A stretch of DNA of 64,000 bases from Deltaproteobacteria bacterium (GCA_020444045.1 JAHLLS010000009.1:1-64000), one strand, 5' to 3'; counted from the first letter of the stretch, positions 25,325 through 35,011 are shown. Notes: a model not told the origin generated them from the sequence alone. Program-made: numbers and translations.

Positions 25325-28318
25325 ATGCCCATGACATTGCCGAAAATTAGCCCAGCCCCCCCTGTGCTGGCCGTGGGTGATACCTCCCACGGCTTTACCG
25401 TAAAAAAAGCCGTTCCGCTGCCGCATCTGAACGGCATCTTTTATTCACTGGTGCACGTCCCCACCAATGCCCAGTATATACACATCCAGTGCCCCGACCG
25501 CGAAAATGCTTTCGGGGTGGCCCTCAAGACCGTTCCCACGGATTCCACCGGTGTGGCCCACATTCTCGAGCATACGGTGCTGTGCGGTTCCCGGAAGTTT
25601 CCGGTCCGCGATCCGTTTTTTTCCATGCTCAAGCGAAGCCTGAGCACTTTCATGAATGCCTTCACGGCTTCCGACTGGACGCTCTATCCGTTTGCGACGC
25701 AAAACCACAAGGACTTTTATAACCTTCTGGATGTCTACCTGGACGCTGTTTTCTTTCCCCGGCTGGAGCGACTGAGCTTCAAACAGGAGGGGCATCGCAT
25801 CGAGTTTGAAAACAACGCCGATGGTGATCAACGGTTGGTGTACAAGGGTGTGGTATATAACGAGATGAAAGGCGCCATGTCCTCACCGGATCAGGTGCTG
25901 GGCCGTTCGCTCTTGCACGCCCTTTACCCTGACTCCACCTATCGCTTTAATTCCGGCGGCGATCCCCAGGCGATTCCGGATCTGACGATCGCCGATCTGC
26001 GCGCGTTCCATCAGCGCCACTATCACCCGAGCAATGCTTTTTTCTACTCCTATGGGAATCTCCCGCTGACGGATCATCTGGCGTTTATCAGCCGCAAAGT
26101 TCTGGATGAATTCGAGCGCATCGACCCTCAAACGGAAGTTCCCTCCCAGCCGCGCTGGGAAAAACCGCGGGAAGCCGAATATCGCTATCCTCTTGCGCCG
26201 GGCGAAGATCCCACCCGTAAATGCCAGATCGGGATTGCCTGGCTGACAACGGATATCCAGGATGTATTTGAAGGGCTGGTGCTGACCCTCATCGAACAGA
26301 TTCTTTTGGGCAATCCGGCCTCGCCCCTGCGCAAAGTGCTGCTGGAATCAGGCTTGGGGTCCACCCTGGCGGATGCCACAGGTTTCGATGCCGATAACCG
26401 CGACACGCTCTTCTTCTGCGGTCTGAAAGATGTCGCCCTATCGGACGAAAGCCACATCACCGACCTCATCCTTTCGACCCTGACCCGGTTGTACGAAGAC
26501 GGGATCGATCAGGATTTGATTGAAAGCGCCATTCACCAGGTTGAATTTCATCGCCGCGAAATCACGAACACCCCCTATCCTTACGGTCTTAAGGTGCTGG
26601 TTGCCATGACCGGCACCTGGATTCACGGCGGCGAGCCCCACCGTCTGGTTCAGTTTGAAGAAGACATCGACAGGCTGCGCCGTCAGATGACGACCCCCCG
26701 GTTCTTTGAAGACCGCCTGCGCCGGCATTTTCTGGACAACCCCCATCGCGTCATTTTCAAACTGGTACCGGACCAGGAGCTGGCGGGGCGGCATCAGCAG
26801 GCTGAAATCGACAGGCTCAGCGCCACCCAAGCCGCTCTGACGCCGGATGATATCATACGCATTGGGGAAGATGCCGAAGCCCTGAAGCGTCTTCAGGAAA
26901 CGGATGAAGATATCGCCGTCCTGCCGACTCTCGCAATCGAAGATATTCCTCCCCTGGTGAACCGGGTCGAAACGACAGCCATCCGCGATGACCGCCTCTA
27001 CTTGTACTCCCAGCCGACGGGCGGCATCTTTTACTTTTCGTCGGCAATGGGCATCGAATCGGTTGCTCCGGAAAACCTTCCCCTGTTGCCATTGTTCTGT
27101 TTCGCCATTTCACGCATGGGAACGGCCACCCGGGATTATGTCGAACTGGCCCGCTACCTGGATCGCTACACTGGCGGATTCGGCCTGTCCGTCCAGGCGC
27201 GTACGCGCTTTGACGCGGACGGCCCGTCCCTGCCCATGATCACCATGGGAGGAAAATGCCTCGATCGGAACCGGGAAAGGCTCTTCGCCATTATTAGCGA
27301 GCTGCTGCACCAGATTCGCTTCTCCGATCTCGACCAGTTAAACCGTCTCCTCGGAGAATTTCGGGCCATGCAGGAGAGTGCGGTCGTTCACAACGGCCAT
27401 CGCCTGGCCATGTCATTGGCCAGCCGCCGCATGACGCCGTCCGCCCATCTGAATGAAATCTGGCACGGGGTTCACCAGCTTAAAACCATCAAGGACCTGA
27501 CCCGGGCCATCGAGGGCGATGCAACCCTGTTAGAAAAAACCAGCGTGCAGCTCGCGGAAATCGCCCGCAACATCTTCCAACGGGACAACATGAAGATCGC
27601 GCTCATCGGGGATAGCACCGGGTTGGATACTGCAGAAACACAAGCCCTCGACATCCTGAATGGCCTTCCGGGATCTATGAACGCCGGCCGCCGCGCGCCC
27701 ATTGCGCCGCCGGATCTTCCGACGGTTTGGGAGGGATGGCACACCGGCACCGCGGTGTCTTTCGTAGCCCAAGCACTTCAATGTGTCCGCTACGACCATG
27801 AAGACGCTCCGGCCCTGGCGGTTCTCGCCAAATTGCTGCGATCCCTGTATCTGCATCGTGAAATTCGGGAAAAGGGCGGTGCGTACGGCGGATTCGCAAG
27901 CTATAATCCGGAAGACGGCCTTTTCGCATTCGGGTCCTATCGCGACCCCCATATCAAAAGAACCATCGATGTCTATGCCGGAGTTGCCGATTTTATTGCA
28001 TCCGGCGCCTACACCGAAAACGATATCCGGGAAGCCATCCTCCAGGTCTGCTCGGAAATCGACAAACCGGATCCGCCCGGTCCCGCGGCGCGTAAAGCCT
28101 TTTATCGGAAATTGGTCGGTCTCGAAGATGAGCAGCGCCAGCGGTTCAAGGAACGTCTGCTGGCCTTGAATCGCACTGCCGTCGGTGACGTGGCCAGGCG
28201 CTACCTGGGCTGTCTTGACAGCGACCGCACAGCGACGGCCGTCGTCTCTTCCGAGGAATTATTGACCAAAGCCAACCAGGATCTGCAGGATCGACCTCTG
28301 ACGCTGCATGCCATTTAG
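25325..28318 (+). CDS. PreP/Cym1-like M16C zinc metalloprotease
   Basis: 997 residues, the full length of the presequence-protease (M16C) type, which closes two halves around an inner chamber and degrades short unfolded peptides. TGVAHILEHTVLCGSRKFPV holds the inverted zinc motif HxxEH; the distal Glu is expected in the VVYNEMKGAMSSPDQ segment, which is family-typical. FMNAFTASDWTLYPFATQN is another strong signature. The inactive C-terminal half ends with KGGAYGGFASYNPEDG, which supplies the Arg/Tyr-type substrate contacts in relatives. No signal peptide is present, so the protein is cytoplasmic. It appears monocistronic and is followed by a MITE-like element 2 bases after the stop. Confidence 0.93.
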   Translation: MPMTLPKISPAPPVLAVGDTSHGFTVKKAVPLPHLNGIFYSLVHVPTNAQYIHIQCPDRENAFGVALKTVPTDSTGVAHILEHTVLCGSRKFPVRDPFFSMLKRSLSTFMNAFTASDWTLYPFATQNHKDFYNLLDVYLDAVFFPRLERLSFKQEGHRIEFENNADGDQRLVYKGVVYNEMKGAMSSPDQVLGRSLLHALYPDSTYRFNSGGDPQAIPDLTIADLRAFHQRHYHPSNAFFYSYGNLPLTDHLAFISRKVLDEFERIDPQTEVPSQPRWEKPREAEYRYPLAPGEDPTRKCQIGIAWLTTDIQDVFEGLVLTLIEQILLGNPASPLRKVLLESGLGSTLADATGFDADNRDTLFFCGLKDVALSDESHITDLILSTLTRLYEDGIDQDLIESAIHQVEFHRREITNTPYPYGLKVLVAMTGTWIHGGEPHRLVQFEEDIDRLRRQMTTPRFFEDRLRRHFLDNPHRVIFKLVPDQELAGRHQQAEIDRLSATQAALTPDDIIRIGEDAEALKRLQETDEDIAVLPTLAIEDIPPLVNRVETTAIRDDRLYLYSQPTGGIFYFSSAMGIESVAPENLPLLPLFCFAISRMGTATRDYVELARYLDRYTGGFGLSVQARTRFDADGPSLPMITMGGKCLDRNRERLFAIISELLHQIRFSDLDQLNRLLGEFRAMQESAVVHNGHRLAMSLASRRMTPSAHLNEIWHGVHQLKTIKDLTRAIEGDATLLEKTSVQLAEIARNIFQRDNMKIALIGDSTGLDTAETQALDILNGLPGSMNAGRRAPIAPPDLPTVWEGWHTGTAVSFVAQALQCVRYDHEDAPALAVLAKLLRSLYLHREIREKGGAYGGFASYNPEDGLFAFGSYRDPHIKRTIDVYAGVADFIASGAYTENDIREAILQVCSEIDKPDPPGPAARKAFYRKLVGLEDEQRQRFKERLLALNRTAVGDVARRYLGCLDSDRTATAVVSSEELLTKANQDLQDRPLTLHAI

Positions 28319-28320
28319 TC

Positions 28321-28482
28321 AGTGTCCATCCAGAAATTGGCAAATTTGGTTGAGATCAAGGCGCGCGAAAAATTTAACCGCAGGCATATGGTTGATATTC
28401 TGAGGATTCAATTTTTCGCGCAACACCGATATTTATCCGCCTCAGGCGGGTCGGGCAAATTGGACATTTATGGATGGGCACT
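28321..28482. repeat. MITE-like element A, 162 bp, imperfect terminal inverted repeats
   Basis: The left end AGTGTCCATCCAGAAATTGG and the reverse complement of the right end, AGTGCCCATCCATAAATGTC, match closely over about 27 bases (28321-28348 against 28456-28482). The interior is AT-rich on the left with a GC-rich CCTCAGGCGGGTCGGG near the right. It lies between the protease stop codon and the DUF2520 gene end. A plus-strand frame of 67 codons inside it is not a gene. Such elements lack a transposase and are presumably moved in trans. Confidence 0.6.
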
Positions 28483-28534
28483 AGTTAGGGGTTCGACACC
28501 ATCGGTCCGGCAGGAAGGCCCATAGGACGCGCCG

Positions 28535-29407
28535 TCAAGACCGACCCAGAAGGTCGGCCATTTCACTGAGCTTGTCGGCGCGCACGCTGCCTTGCGCGAG
28601 CGGCAGCGTGTAACGGCCGAGTACCTGGTAAAACGGCAGTAAATCCGGAAGAGACTGTTCGATCTTGCGGCAGTGGGCTTCAACCGTATCGATGTCGCCC
28701 CGCGCAATCGGGCCGGTCAGGGCGTCGGCAACCCCCCTTTTTTCAATATTATTCAGAGTACCGCGTACGAGCGGCAAAATCACCTTGAGAGTTTCTTCGG
28801 GCGCAATGCCGCTTCCTTCCAGCAACCGTGTGGATGCGGCCAGCAGGGTCACCAGATAATTGGAGGCCACCACTGCAGCGGCATGGTAGAGGGTTTTATG
28901 CTCCGTTTCGATTGTTAAAAACGTGGCCTGGAAGCCGGTTGCAATCTCGCGGGCGAGATCCAGGGCCTTGTCGTCACCTTCCCCGGCCATGATGATACCC
29001 CGAAAAGGATTTTCCGGGAAAGCTGGCGCAGCAAAGCTCTGCAGGGGGTGCAGCGACCCGGCATGCGCCCCGCAGCGCCGCACGGCGGCAATGATCTCCG
29101 ATGACAGGGCACCGCTGCAGTGCAGCACCACCGCCCCGCGCTTAAGGCCCTTGTGTTCGGCCAAACCCGCCGCTACGGAACCAATCGTCCCATCGGGCGT
29201 TGTGATGAAAACAACGTCCGCATCCGCGGCTGCCTCCCAGGGATCGCGACAAACCCGCCCACCGCCAGCGCTTTCAGCGGCGGCGTGGGCCGATGCCGAA
29301 CGACGGCTGGCGAACCCAAGCGGCAGGTATCCAATGTGCGCCAGATGCCAGGCCAGGGTGACCCCGACCTTCCCGCAACCTACAATGGCAAAGGTTCGTG
29401 GTTTCAT
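28535..29407 (-). CDS. Rossmann-fold/DUF2520 reductase, possible ketopantoate reductase
   Basis: 290 residues. FAIVGCGKVGVTLAWHLAHI is an NAD(P)-binding GxGxxG fold, and DVVFITTPDGTIG belongs to the same domain. From about residue 130 the helical DUF2520 domain follows, with SLHPLQSFAAP, YHAAAVVASNYLVTLL and ALTGPIARGDIDTVEAH as signatures. These resemble ketopantoate- and pyrroline-carboxylate-reductase folds. It lies downstream of panB on the same strand, separated by element B. With no panE seen here, a role as an alternative ketopantoate reductase is a reasonable but unproven inference. Confidence 0.85.
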   Translation of the reverse strand: MKPRTFAIVGCGKVGVTLAWHLAHIGYLPLGFASRRSASAHAAAESAGGGRVCRDPWEAAADADVVFITTPDGTIGSVAAGLAEHKGLKRGAVVLHCSGALSSEIIAAVRRCGAHAGSLHPLQSFAAPAFPENPFRGIIMAGEGDDKALDLAREIATGFQATFLTIETEHKTLYHAAAVVASNYLVTLLAASTRLLEGSGIAPEETLKVILPLVRGTLNNIEKRGVADALTGPIARGDIDTVEAHCRKIEQSLPDLLPFYQVLGRYTLPLAQGSVRADKLSEMADLLGRS

Positions 29408-29511
29408 GCCGATCTCTCCAGTCTTTTGGCCGCGCTACGTAGGATCCATAAATGATTTTCAAAAAGACATACAGGTGTCCGGTTCAAAAAGACTTTTTTG
29501 CGATCGCTTCT

Positions 29512-29657
29512 TAGCAGACTGTTGAAAAACGTCATGAGCGTAGGCAAGACAAGGCAAAATCCGACGAAAAAACGCAGTTTATGTGCAATAAATGAGCATT
29601 TTGAGGAGGATTTTAACACCGTATTGCCAAGCGCAATAGTTTTTCAACAGCCTGTTA
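29512..29657. repeat. MITE-like element B, 146 bp, provides the panB stop codon
   Basis: The left end TAGCAGACTGTTGAAAAAC (29512-29530) matches the reverse complement of the right end, TAACAGGCTGTTGAAAAAC (29639-29657), at 17 of 19 positions. The last three bases, TTA on the plus strand, are the TAA stop of panB read on the minus strand. The element therefore abuts and completes that gene. The interior is moderately AT-rich with no ORF of note. Confidence 0.75.
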
Positions 29658-30446
29658 GTCGTAGCAGTGCTCTTGCGCCGGAAAGCGCGCCGCACGGACA
29701 TCCTCGGCATATTCGCCCAGACCGTTGCGCACCTCCACCGCCAGCTGCCGGTATTGTTTGACAAACTTCGGGACATGGCGCTGACTCAACCCCAGCAGGT
29801 CGTGCAGCACCAGAATTTGTCCGTCACAAGCCGGGCCCGCGCCGATACCGATGGTGGGAATCTTCAACCGCTGGGTAATCTTGGTGGCAATCGCGGTGGG
29901 AATGCCCTCCAGGACAACCGAAAAAGCGCCGGCCTGCTCCACCTTGAGGGCATCCTCGACCAGGCGCTCCTCATCGCGCTGGACCCGGTAGCCCCCCATC
30001 TGGTGCACCGACTGGGGCGTCAACCCGATGTGGGCCTGGACAGGGATACCGGCCGATGAAATGGCCTGGATCATGGGACTGACCGAGACACCGCCTTCCA
30101 GCTTCACCGCCACGGCGCCCGCCTCCTTGATGAATCGCCCGGCATTGCGGATCGCTTCGGCAGGTTCCGCCTGGTAGGCCATGAACGGCATGTCGCCCAC
30201 CACCATGGCGCGCCGGGTAGCCCGGGCCACCATGCCGGTATGGTAGATCATTTCATCCATGGTCACAGGCAGGGTATTGCTGCGTCCCTGCACCACCATG
30301 CCAAGGGAATCGCCCACCAGAATCATGTCGATGCCGGCAGCATCCGCCAGCTGACCGAAAGCAAAATCATAGGCGGTCACCGCCACGATCTTCTCCTGCT
30401 TCTCCTTCATTTCCCACAGGCGGGGAATTGTCACCGTTGCCGCCAT
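29655..30446 (-). CDS. panB: 3-methyl-2-oxobutanoate hydroxymethyltransferase
   Basis: 263 residues. It transfers a hydroxymethyl group from 5,10-methylene-tetrahydrofolate to 2-oxoisovalerate, giving ketopantoate, the first step of pantothenate and CoA synthesis. [20 protein letters not shown] is the conserved N-terminus, and [20 protein letters not shown] carries the magnesium ligand region. [16 protein letters not shown] and [20 protein letters not shown] are further signatures. The second of two adjacent ATGs (30446) has the better distance to AGGAGG. The stop codon lies in element B, so the C-terminus (AQEHCYD) may have been altered by the insertion. The DUF2520 gene follows. Confidence 0.95.
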   Translation of the reverse strand: MAATVTIPRLWEMKEKQEKIVAVTAYDFAFGQLADAAGIDMILVGDSLGMVVQGRSNTLPVTMDEMIYHTGMVARATRRAMVVGDMPFMAYQAEPAEAIRNAGRFIKEAGAVAVKLEGGVSVSPMIQAISSAGIPVQAHIGLTPQSVHQMGGYRVQRDEERLVEDALKVEQAGAFSVVLEGIPTAIATKITQRLKIPTIGIGAGPACDGQILVLHDLLGLSQRHVPKFVKQYRQLAVEVRNGLGEYAEDVRAARFPAQEHCYD

Positions 30447-30490
30447 CATCGTCCTCCTTTTCTATTATGAAGAGAAAATCTGATAAAGCG

Positions 30491-30606
30491 CTGCGCAATT
30501 TCCCGTTGGGCAGAGCCGCCCAAGGGCTCGAAGCGAGGCGTACTGAAGTACGCCGCAGCGGTCGAACCCGCGAAGAACGCAGCCCGGCAAGGAACGGCGC
30601 AGTAAT
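30491..30606. repeat. MITE-like element E, weak terminal repeats around a strong hairpin
   Basis: The centre is a perfect 8-bp stem, GGCGTACT GA AGTACGCC (30537-30554). The flanks CTGCGCAATTTCCCGTTGGG and the reverse complement of the right flank, CTGCGCCGTTCCTTGCCGGG, share an imperfect inverted match. It fills the gap between the end of the TRAP permease gene and the start of panB. The terminal match is weaker than in elements A-D, so membership in the same class is tentative. Confidence 0.4.
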
Positions 30607-30608
30607 GC

Positions 30609-31889
30609 TTAGCGTGCCACCATTCCCGCCAACCACATGGTCAACGGCGCATAAAAAGTCACAACCATCAGATCGATCAAGAGCACCAGTAAAAAAGGAA
30701 CAATGCGCCAGGCAATCGCCCCCAGCCGGTCACCGGATATGGTTCCGGCTACAATCAGGCAGATGCCCATGGGCGGCGTGAGCATGCCGATGGCCAGGTT
30801 GGTCACGACAATGACCCCGAGCTGCACCAGGTCGATCCCCAGGGCCGGCAGCATGGCGACGATCATGGGGACCAGCAAGATCAGGGCCGCCGTGGTCTCC
30901 ACAAAGGTACCGGCGATCAACAGAATCAGGTTGATCAACAGGAGCAAAAACACGCGATCGGTGGTCAGTGCCAAAAGCACCCCGGCCAACCGGGCCGGCA
31001 GTTCTTCGATGGCGGCGATCCAGCTGAAAATCGAAGCGGCCGCAATGATGAACATCACCAAGGAAGCCGTGACAGCGGCATCGATTAAAATTTTCGGAAG
31101 CTGACGCCACTGGATCTCCCGGTACACCGCCATGCTGACCACCAGGGCATAGACGACCGCAATGGCAGCCGACTCGGTGGCCGTAAAAATCCCCAGCAGA
31201 ATGCCCCCCAGAATAATCAGTGGTGCTCCCAAAGCCAGAAGCGCCTTCCGAAAGGTGCGCCCTACTTGCCTTACCGAAAATTGGAAAGTCGCGCCGTAAC
31301 CACGGCGTTTCGAAATCACCGAGGCCACCACGATCAGCGAGCTCCCCACCAGAAGCCCCGGCAGGATGCCGCCGGCAAACAGCTGGCCGATCGACGCACC
31401 GGTCAGGAAACCGAAGATGATCATCGGGATCGAAGGGGGGATAATGACACCGATGGAGCCCCCCGAAGCCAAAACGGCCGCTGAAAAATCCGAGTCGTAG
31501 GCGGATTTTTTCATGGCCGGAATCAGGATGGCCCCCACGGCCGCCGCATCCGCAGCCGCCGAACCGGAAATCCCCGCAAAAAACATGGCCGAAACGATCG
31601 TCACCGCCGCCAGACCACCGGGCAGCCATCCCACCAACGCATTGGCCAGATCGATGATGCGGCGGCTGATGCCGCCGGCTTCCATGAGGGCCCCGGCAAA
31701 CATGAACAGCGGCACGGCCAGCAGGTGAAACGAGTCCGTTCCGCCGAACATGCGCTGGGCCATGACCATCATCGGGAAATCGCCCTGGATTAGGATGCCC
31801 ACCACCGAAGCACCGCCGATAGCGATGGCGATGGGCGCATTCAGGGCAAACAGCACCAGCAGGGTAACGATCAGGACTTCGGCCGTCAC
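30609..31889 (-). CDS. dctM: TRAP transporter large permease subunit (DctM type)
   Basis: 426 residues from a GTG at 31889. It forms the ion-coupled transport channel of a tripartite ATP-independent periplasmic transporter, with about 12 membrane helices. VTAEVLIVTLLVLFALNAPI is the expected N-terminus, and GISGSAAADAAAVGAILIPA and GGSIGVIIPPSIPMIIFGFL are family signatures. The GTG overlaps the stop of the small-subunit gene (GTGA), so translation is coupled. It is the last gene of dctPQM. The substrate is unknown. Confidence 0.93.
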   Translation of the reverse strand: MTAEVLIVTLLVLFALNAPIAIAIGGASVVGILIQGDFPMMVMAQRMFGGTDSFHLLAVPLFMFAGALMEAGGISRRIIDLANALVGWLPGGLAAVTIVSAMFFAGISGSAAADAAAVGAILIPAMKKSAYDSDFSAAVLASGGSIGVIIPPSIPMIIFGFLTGASIGQLFAGGILPGLLVGSSLIVVASVISKRRGYGATFQFSVRQVGRTFRKALLALGAPLIILGGILLGIFTATESAAIAVVYALVVSMAVYREIQWRQLPKILIDAAVTASLVMFIIAAASIFSWIAAIEELPARLAGVLLALTTDRVFLLLLINLILLIAGTFVETTAALILLVPMIVAMLPALGIDLVQLGVIVVTNLAIGMLTPPMGICLIVAGTISGDRLGAIAWRIVPFLLVLLIDLMVVTFYAPLTMWLAGMVAR

Positions 31890-32386
31890 GAAGCGTGCTC
31901 CCTGGGCTCCGATACGATGGCCGCCAGGGCATGCAGGATCATGACCATACCGCTGATCGGCAGCACCAGCATGACGATCCACTTGGGAATCTGGAGGGCC
32001 GGTGATATCTGCAGCCGCACAAAATAGGCGAACTGTGCGCCATAAATGACGAGCACACTGAAAAAGGCCATGGCAACCAAATGGGTACCAACATGAATGG
32101 CCCGGGCACCGCGCGTGCCAAAACGGGAGACAAACAAGTCGATGCGCGGATGAACACCGCGCCGATAGGCCACGCTGGCACCGAGAAACGTCAACCAGAC
32201 CAGAATGTAACGGGCCAGTTCCTCCGACCAGAAAAGGGAATGGTTCAGCACGTACCGGAAGAAGACCTGGGCCGCCACGACCCCGATCATCAGGATGCCC
32301 AAGCCCAGCAGTGACTGTTCGACCACGGCATTGGTGCGCCGGCTGAACCGGTCAAGGGGGTTGTTGCGGAGGCCTTGGGTCATCAT
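31886..32386 (-). CDS. dctQ: TRAP transporter small permease subunit (DctQ type)
   Basis: 166 residues with four predicted membrane helices: LLGLGILMIGVVAAQVFFRY, ARYILVWLTFLGASVAYRRG, AFFSVLVIYGAQFAYFV and IVMLVLPISGMVMILHALA. The stretch SLFWSEELARYILVWLTFLG is characteristic of DctQ. The protein pairs with the large permease, with which its gene overlaps by 4 bases. The dctP gene lies 21 bases upstream. Confidence 0.92.
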   Translation of the reverse strand: MMTQGLRNNPLDRFSRRTNAVVEQSLLGLGILMIGVVAAQVFFRYVLNHSLFWSEELARYILVWLTFLGASVAYRRGVHPRIDLFVSRFGTRGARAIHVGTHLVAMAFFSVLVIYGAQFAYFVRLQISPALQIPKWIVMLVLPISGMVMILHALAAIVSEPREHAS

Positions 32387-32407
32387 GGCGGTCCATTTTC
32401 CAATCGA

Positions 32408-33385
32408 TCAGCGGGTCGCTTCCAGCATGCGGCGCAGAAGATCATTCACCCTGGGGTCGCTGTAAATCGAATTTGATTGCAGGGAGGCCAGTTTGGCACG
32501 AAAGGCGGTAAGATCAGGGACCTCTTCAACCTCCATCCCTTTCTCCTTGAGAAAAACCAGGCGAGCGGCATCTTTTTCCCTGTTGTCCTTACGCTGATAG
32601 TCGGCGGCTTCGCGAATCGCCTTCAAAATCATATCCTGCATCGGGGCTTTGAGGGTGTTCCACCACGTCAGGGAGGCCACATCAATGTGGGGCGAGTAGA
32701 CATGCCGCGTCAAGGTCATGTATTTCTGAATTTCGTAAAACTTGTATTCCTGCATCACCCAGAGCGGGTTCTCCTGTCCGTCGATAACGCCCTGTTCCAG
32801 TTCGGTATAGATCGGCCAGGGCATGGGGGTGGGGTTGGCACCCAGGGTCTGCCAGATCGTTTTGTGCAGCGCCGAAGACATAACACGGATTTTTAACCCG
32901 TCGACATCGTCCGGAACCCGCACGGCACGTTTGTTGTTGGTCAGGTTGCGAAACCCGTTTTCAGAAAAACAAAGCCCTTTAAACCCTGAACTTTCAAGGC
33001 TTGTCAGAATTTCCTGGCCCAGAGGTCCATCGAGGATGGCATCGGCCTGTTCGTTGTTCTTGAACAGGAAGGGATAGTTGACAACGCGGACGATCGGATC
33101 GAAGGTGTCGAAGGGGCCCACCGTGATAATGCCCATCTGAACCGTGTTCATCTGGATTTGCTGCAGGATCTCGGTTTCGTTGCCGATGGATTTGGAATGA
33201 TAGATCTTGACGGCCACCTCGCCGCCGGAGCGCTCTTCCATCAGCGCTTTGAATTTCTCGGCAACGATATTCTGGGCCGACCCGGGCTTGGTCACCACCC
33301 CGAGCTTGATGGTCATGGCGCCGAAAGCGCTTAGCGGGGTCAACCAAAAACATCCAATGAGCATTGCCAACAACAGTTTCTGCAT
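32408..33385 (-). CDS. dctP: TRAP transporter periplasmic substrate-binding protein (DctP type)
   Basis: 325 residues. A signal peptide ends near SAFGAM, and GGAGGAGC-like purines precede the ATG. The mature protein has the DctP fold: GSAQNIVAEKFKALMEERSG, QMGIITVGPFDTFDPIVRVV and WPIYTELEQGVIDGQENPL. LKIRVMSSALHKTIWQTLGA is the conserved linker region, where an Arg usually clamps a substrate carboxylate; Arg in KIRVM is the candidate. The ligand is therefore probably an organic acid. First gene of dctPQM. Confidence 0.93.
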   Translation of the reverse strand: MQKLLLAMLIGCFWLTPLSAFGAMTIKLGVVTKPGSAQNIVAEKFKALMEERSGGEVAVKIYHSKSIGNETEILQQIQMNTVQMGIITVGPFDTFDPIVRVVNYPFLFKNNEQADAILDGPLGQEILTSLESSGFKGLCFSENGFRNLTNNKRAVRVPDDVDGLKIRVMSSALHKTIWQTLGANPTPMPWPIYTELEQGVIDGQENPLWVMQEYKFYEIQKYMTLTRHVYSPHIDVASLTWWNTLKAPMQDMILKAIREAADYQRKDNREKDAARLVFLKEKGMEVEEVPDLTAFRAKLASLQSNSIYSDPRVNDLLRRMLEATR

Positions 33386-33409
33386 GGTCGCTCCTCCATT
33401 CAGCCTGGT

Positions 33410-33427
33410 GCGGCCTTTGGGGCCGCG
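33410..33427. promoter_or_regulatory. Short hairpin in the dctPQM leader
   Basis: GCGGCC and GGCCGC around a TTTGG centre make a 6-bp stem about 25-40 bases before the dctP ATG. It could modulate translation or mark an operator. The rest of 33386-33677, the divergent space to hisS, holds no gene. Confidence 0.3.
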
Positions 33428-33677
33428 GTATCCATTACTTGTAAGTATCCGCTAAACTTTAATTTTTAACGGATTCCGGCATAAAAGTCCAACTCAAATA
33501 CCGATCGCGCCGGGCGACGGCCCTCGCGCTATCCTCCTATAAAGACTGGGGCGAACAATGCTGTTGACTAACCCTTCGCAGGTAATATAGACAATATGAT
33601 TTTAATTGATGACGCCGCCATCGTTTTTTAAGATCGGCAACCGGTGCACGCGGCACGGAACAGATACGGCAACGACC

Positions 33678-34943
33678 ATGACACCACTGCAGTCCATCAA
33701 AGGGTTCAAAGATATTCTGCCGGGTGAATCCGAACTCTGGCAATCCATCGAACAGCAGGCCAAAACGATCTTCGATGCGTTTGGTTTCCATGAAGTCCGT
33801 TTGCCCCTGCTGGAAAAGACCGAGCTTTTCGCCCGCAGCATCGGTGAAAGCACCGATATCGTCGAAAAAGAAATGTATACCTTCCAGGACCGTGGCGGCG
33901 ACCTTTTGACCATGCGGCCCGAGGCCACGGCCGGCATCGTGCGGGCCTACCTGCAGCACAAGCTCTATGCCCGGGAAGCGGTCCACAAATTCTACACCAT
34001 TGGCCCCATGTTCCGTCGGGAACGGCCGCAAAAAGGCCGCTACCGCCAGTTCAGCCAGATCAATGCCGAAATCTTCGGTGTGGCATCACCCTATGCCGAC
34101 GCGCAGTTGATTCTGGTGCTGGTGCACCTCATGAACGCTCTGGGGGTGACGGATGCCACGCCGCACATCAATTCCCTGGGCTGCCCCGCGTGCCGCCCAG
34201 CTTTTCGTACAGCGCTGAAAACCTTCCTGGACGGGGCCGGCGACCATCTCTGCAGCGACTGTGTGCGCCGCCGCGAGACCAACCCGCTGCGGGTTCTGGA
34301 TTGCAAGGTTCCGGGCTGCCGTGAGGCCACCGCAAACGCGCCGGCCCTGGCGGACTATCTGTGCCCGGAATGCCAGACGCATTTTGCGACCGTGCAACAG
34401 GCGCTCGAGGGCCAGGGCGTGGCCTTCACCATCGACGACCGCCTCGTGCGGGGCCTGGACTACTATATCCGCACCACTTTTGAAATCCAGACCAGTGCGC
34501 TGGGCGCCCAGAACGCCATTGCCGGCGGCGGGCGCTATGACGGCCTGGCGCACACCCTGGGAGGGCCGGATATCCCAGCCACCGGCTTTGCGATCGGATT
34601 GGACCGCCTGGCCGAAATTGTCGGCACCATTCGCCAACCGGCACCGCTTCAGCCGGCGCTTTTTATTGCCGCGTTAGGAGAGGAAGCACGGAGGAAAGCC
34701 TTCCAGTGGCTCTGTCAATTGAACACCAGCGGTATTGCCGCGGAAATGGAGTACGGCGATAAAAGCCTCAAGAGCCAGATGAAACGCGCCGATAAACTGG
34801 GCGCATCCCATGTACTGATTCTCGGGGAAAAAGAAATGCAGCGAGGCACCGCGACCCTGCGCAACATGGCCAGCAAGGAACAGATAGACGTACCCATGCG
34901 GGATCTGGCAAACCGCCTCATCGAACGCTTTAAGAAGACCTGA
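33678..34943 (+). CDS. hisS: Histidyl-tRNA synthetase
   Basis: 421 residues, class II synthetase that charges tRNA-His. SIKGFKDILPGESELWQSIE is the N-terminal signature, and TMRPEATAGIVRAYLQH and PMFRRERPQKGRYRQFSQIN are motif 2. LVRGLDYYIRTTFEI and AIAGGGRYDGLAHTLGG are the two histidine-specific motifs, and ATGFAIGLDRL is motif 3. The C-terminal anticodon-binding domain follows. I chose ATG 33678 because the family starts here; the frame is open 24 codons further upstream and neither start has a strong ribosome-binding site. aspS follows after 68 bases, a common pairing. Confidence 0.96.
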   Translation: MTPLQSIKGFKDILPGESELWQSIEQQAKTIFDAFGFHEVRLPLLEKTELFARSIGESTDIVEKEMYTFQDRGGDLLTMRPEATAGIVRAYLQHKLYAREAVHKFYTIGPMFRRERPQKGRYRQFSQINAEIFGVASPYADAQLILVLVHLMNALGVTDATPHINSLGCPACRPAFRTALKTFLDGAGDHLCSDCVRRRETNPLRVLDCKVPGCREATANAPALADYLCPECQTHFATVQQALEGQGVAFTIDDRLVRGLDYYIRTTFEIQTSALGAQNAIAGGGRYDGLAHTLGGPDIPATGFAIGLDRLAEIVGTIRQPAPLQPALFIAALGEEARRKAFQWLCQLNTSGIAAEMEYGDKSLKSQMKRADKLGASHVLILGEKEMQRGTATLRNMASKEQIDVPMRDLANRLIERFKKT

Positions 34944-35011
34944 GACTGAGAACCGTTTCCGGCCATACACATCGAACATCCGTCACCATCGGACAATAAG
35001 GAGTCATCGCA

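Noticed and set aside
28322-28525. 67-codon plus-strand frame after the PreP-like gene
   Set aside because: It lies almost wholly inside MITE-like element A.
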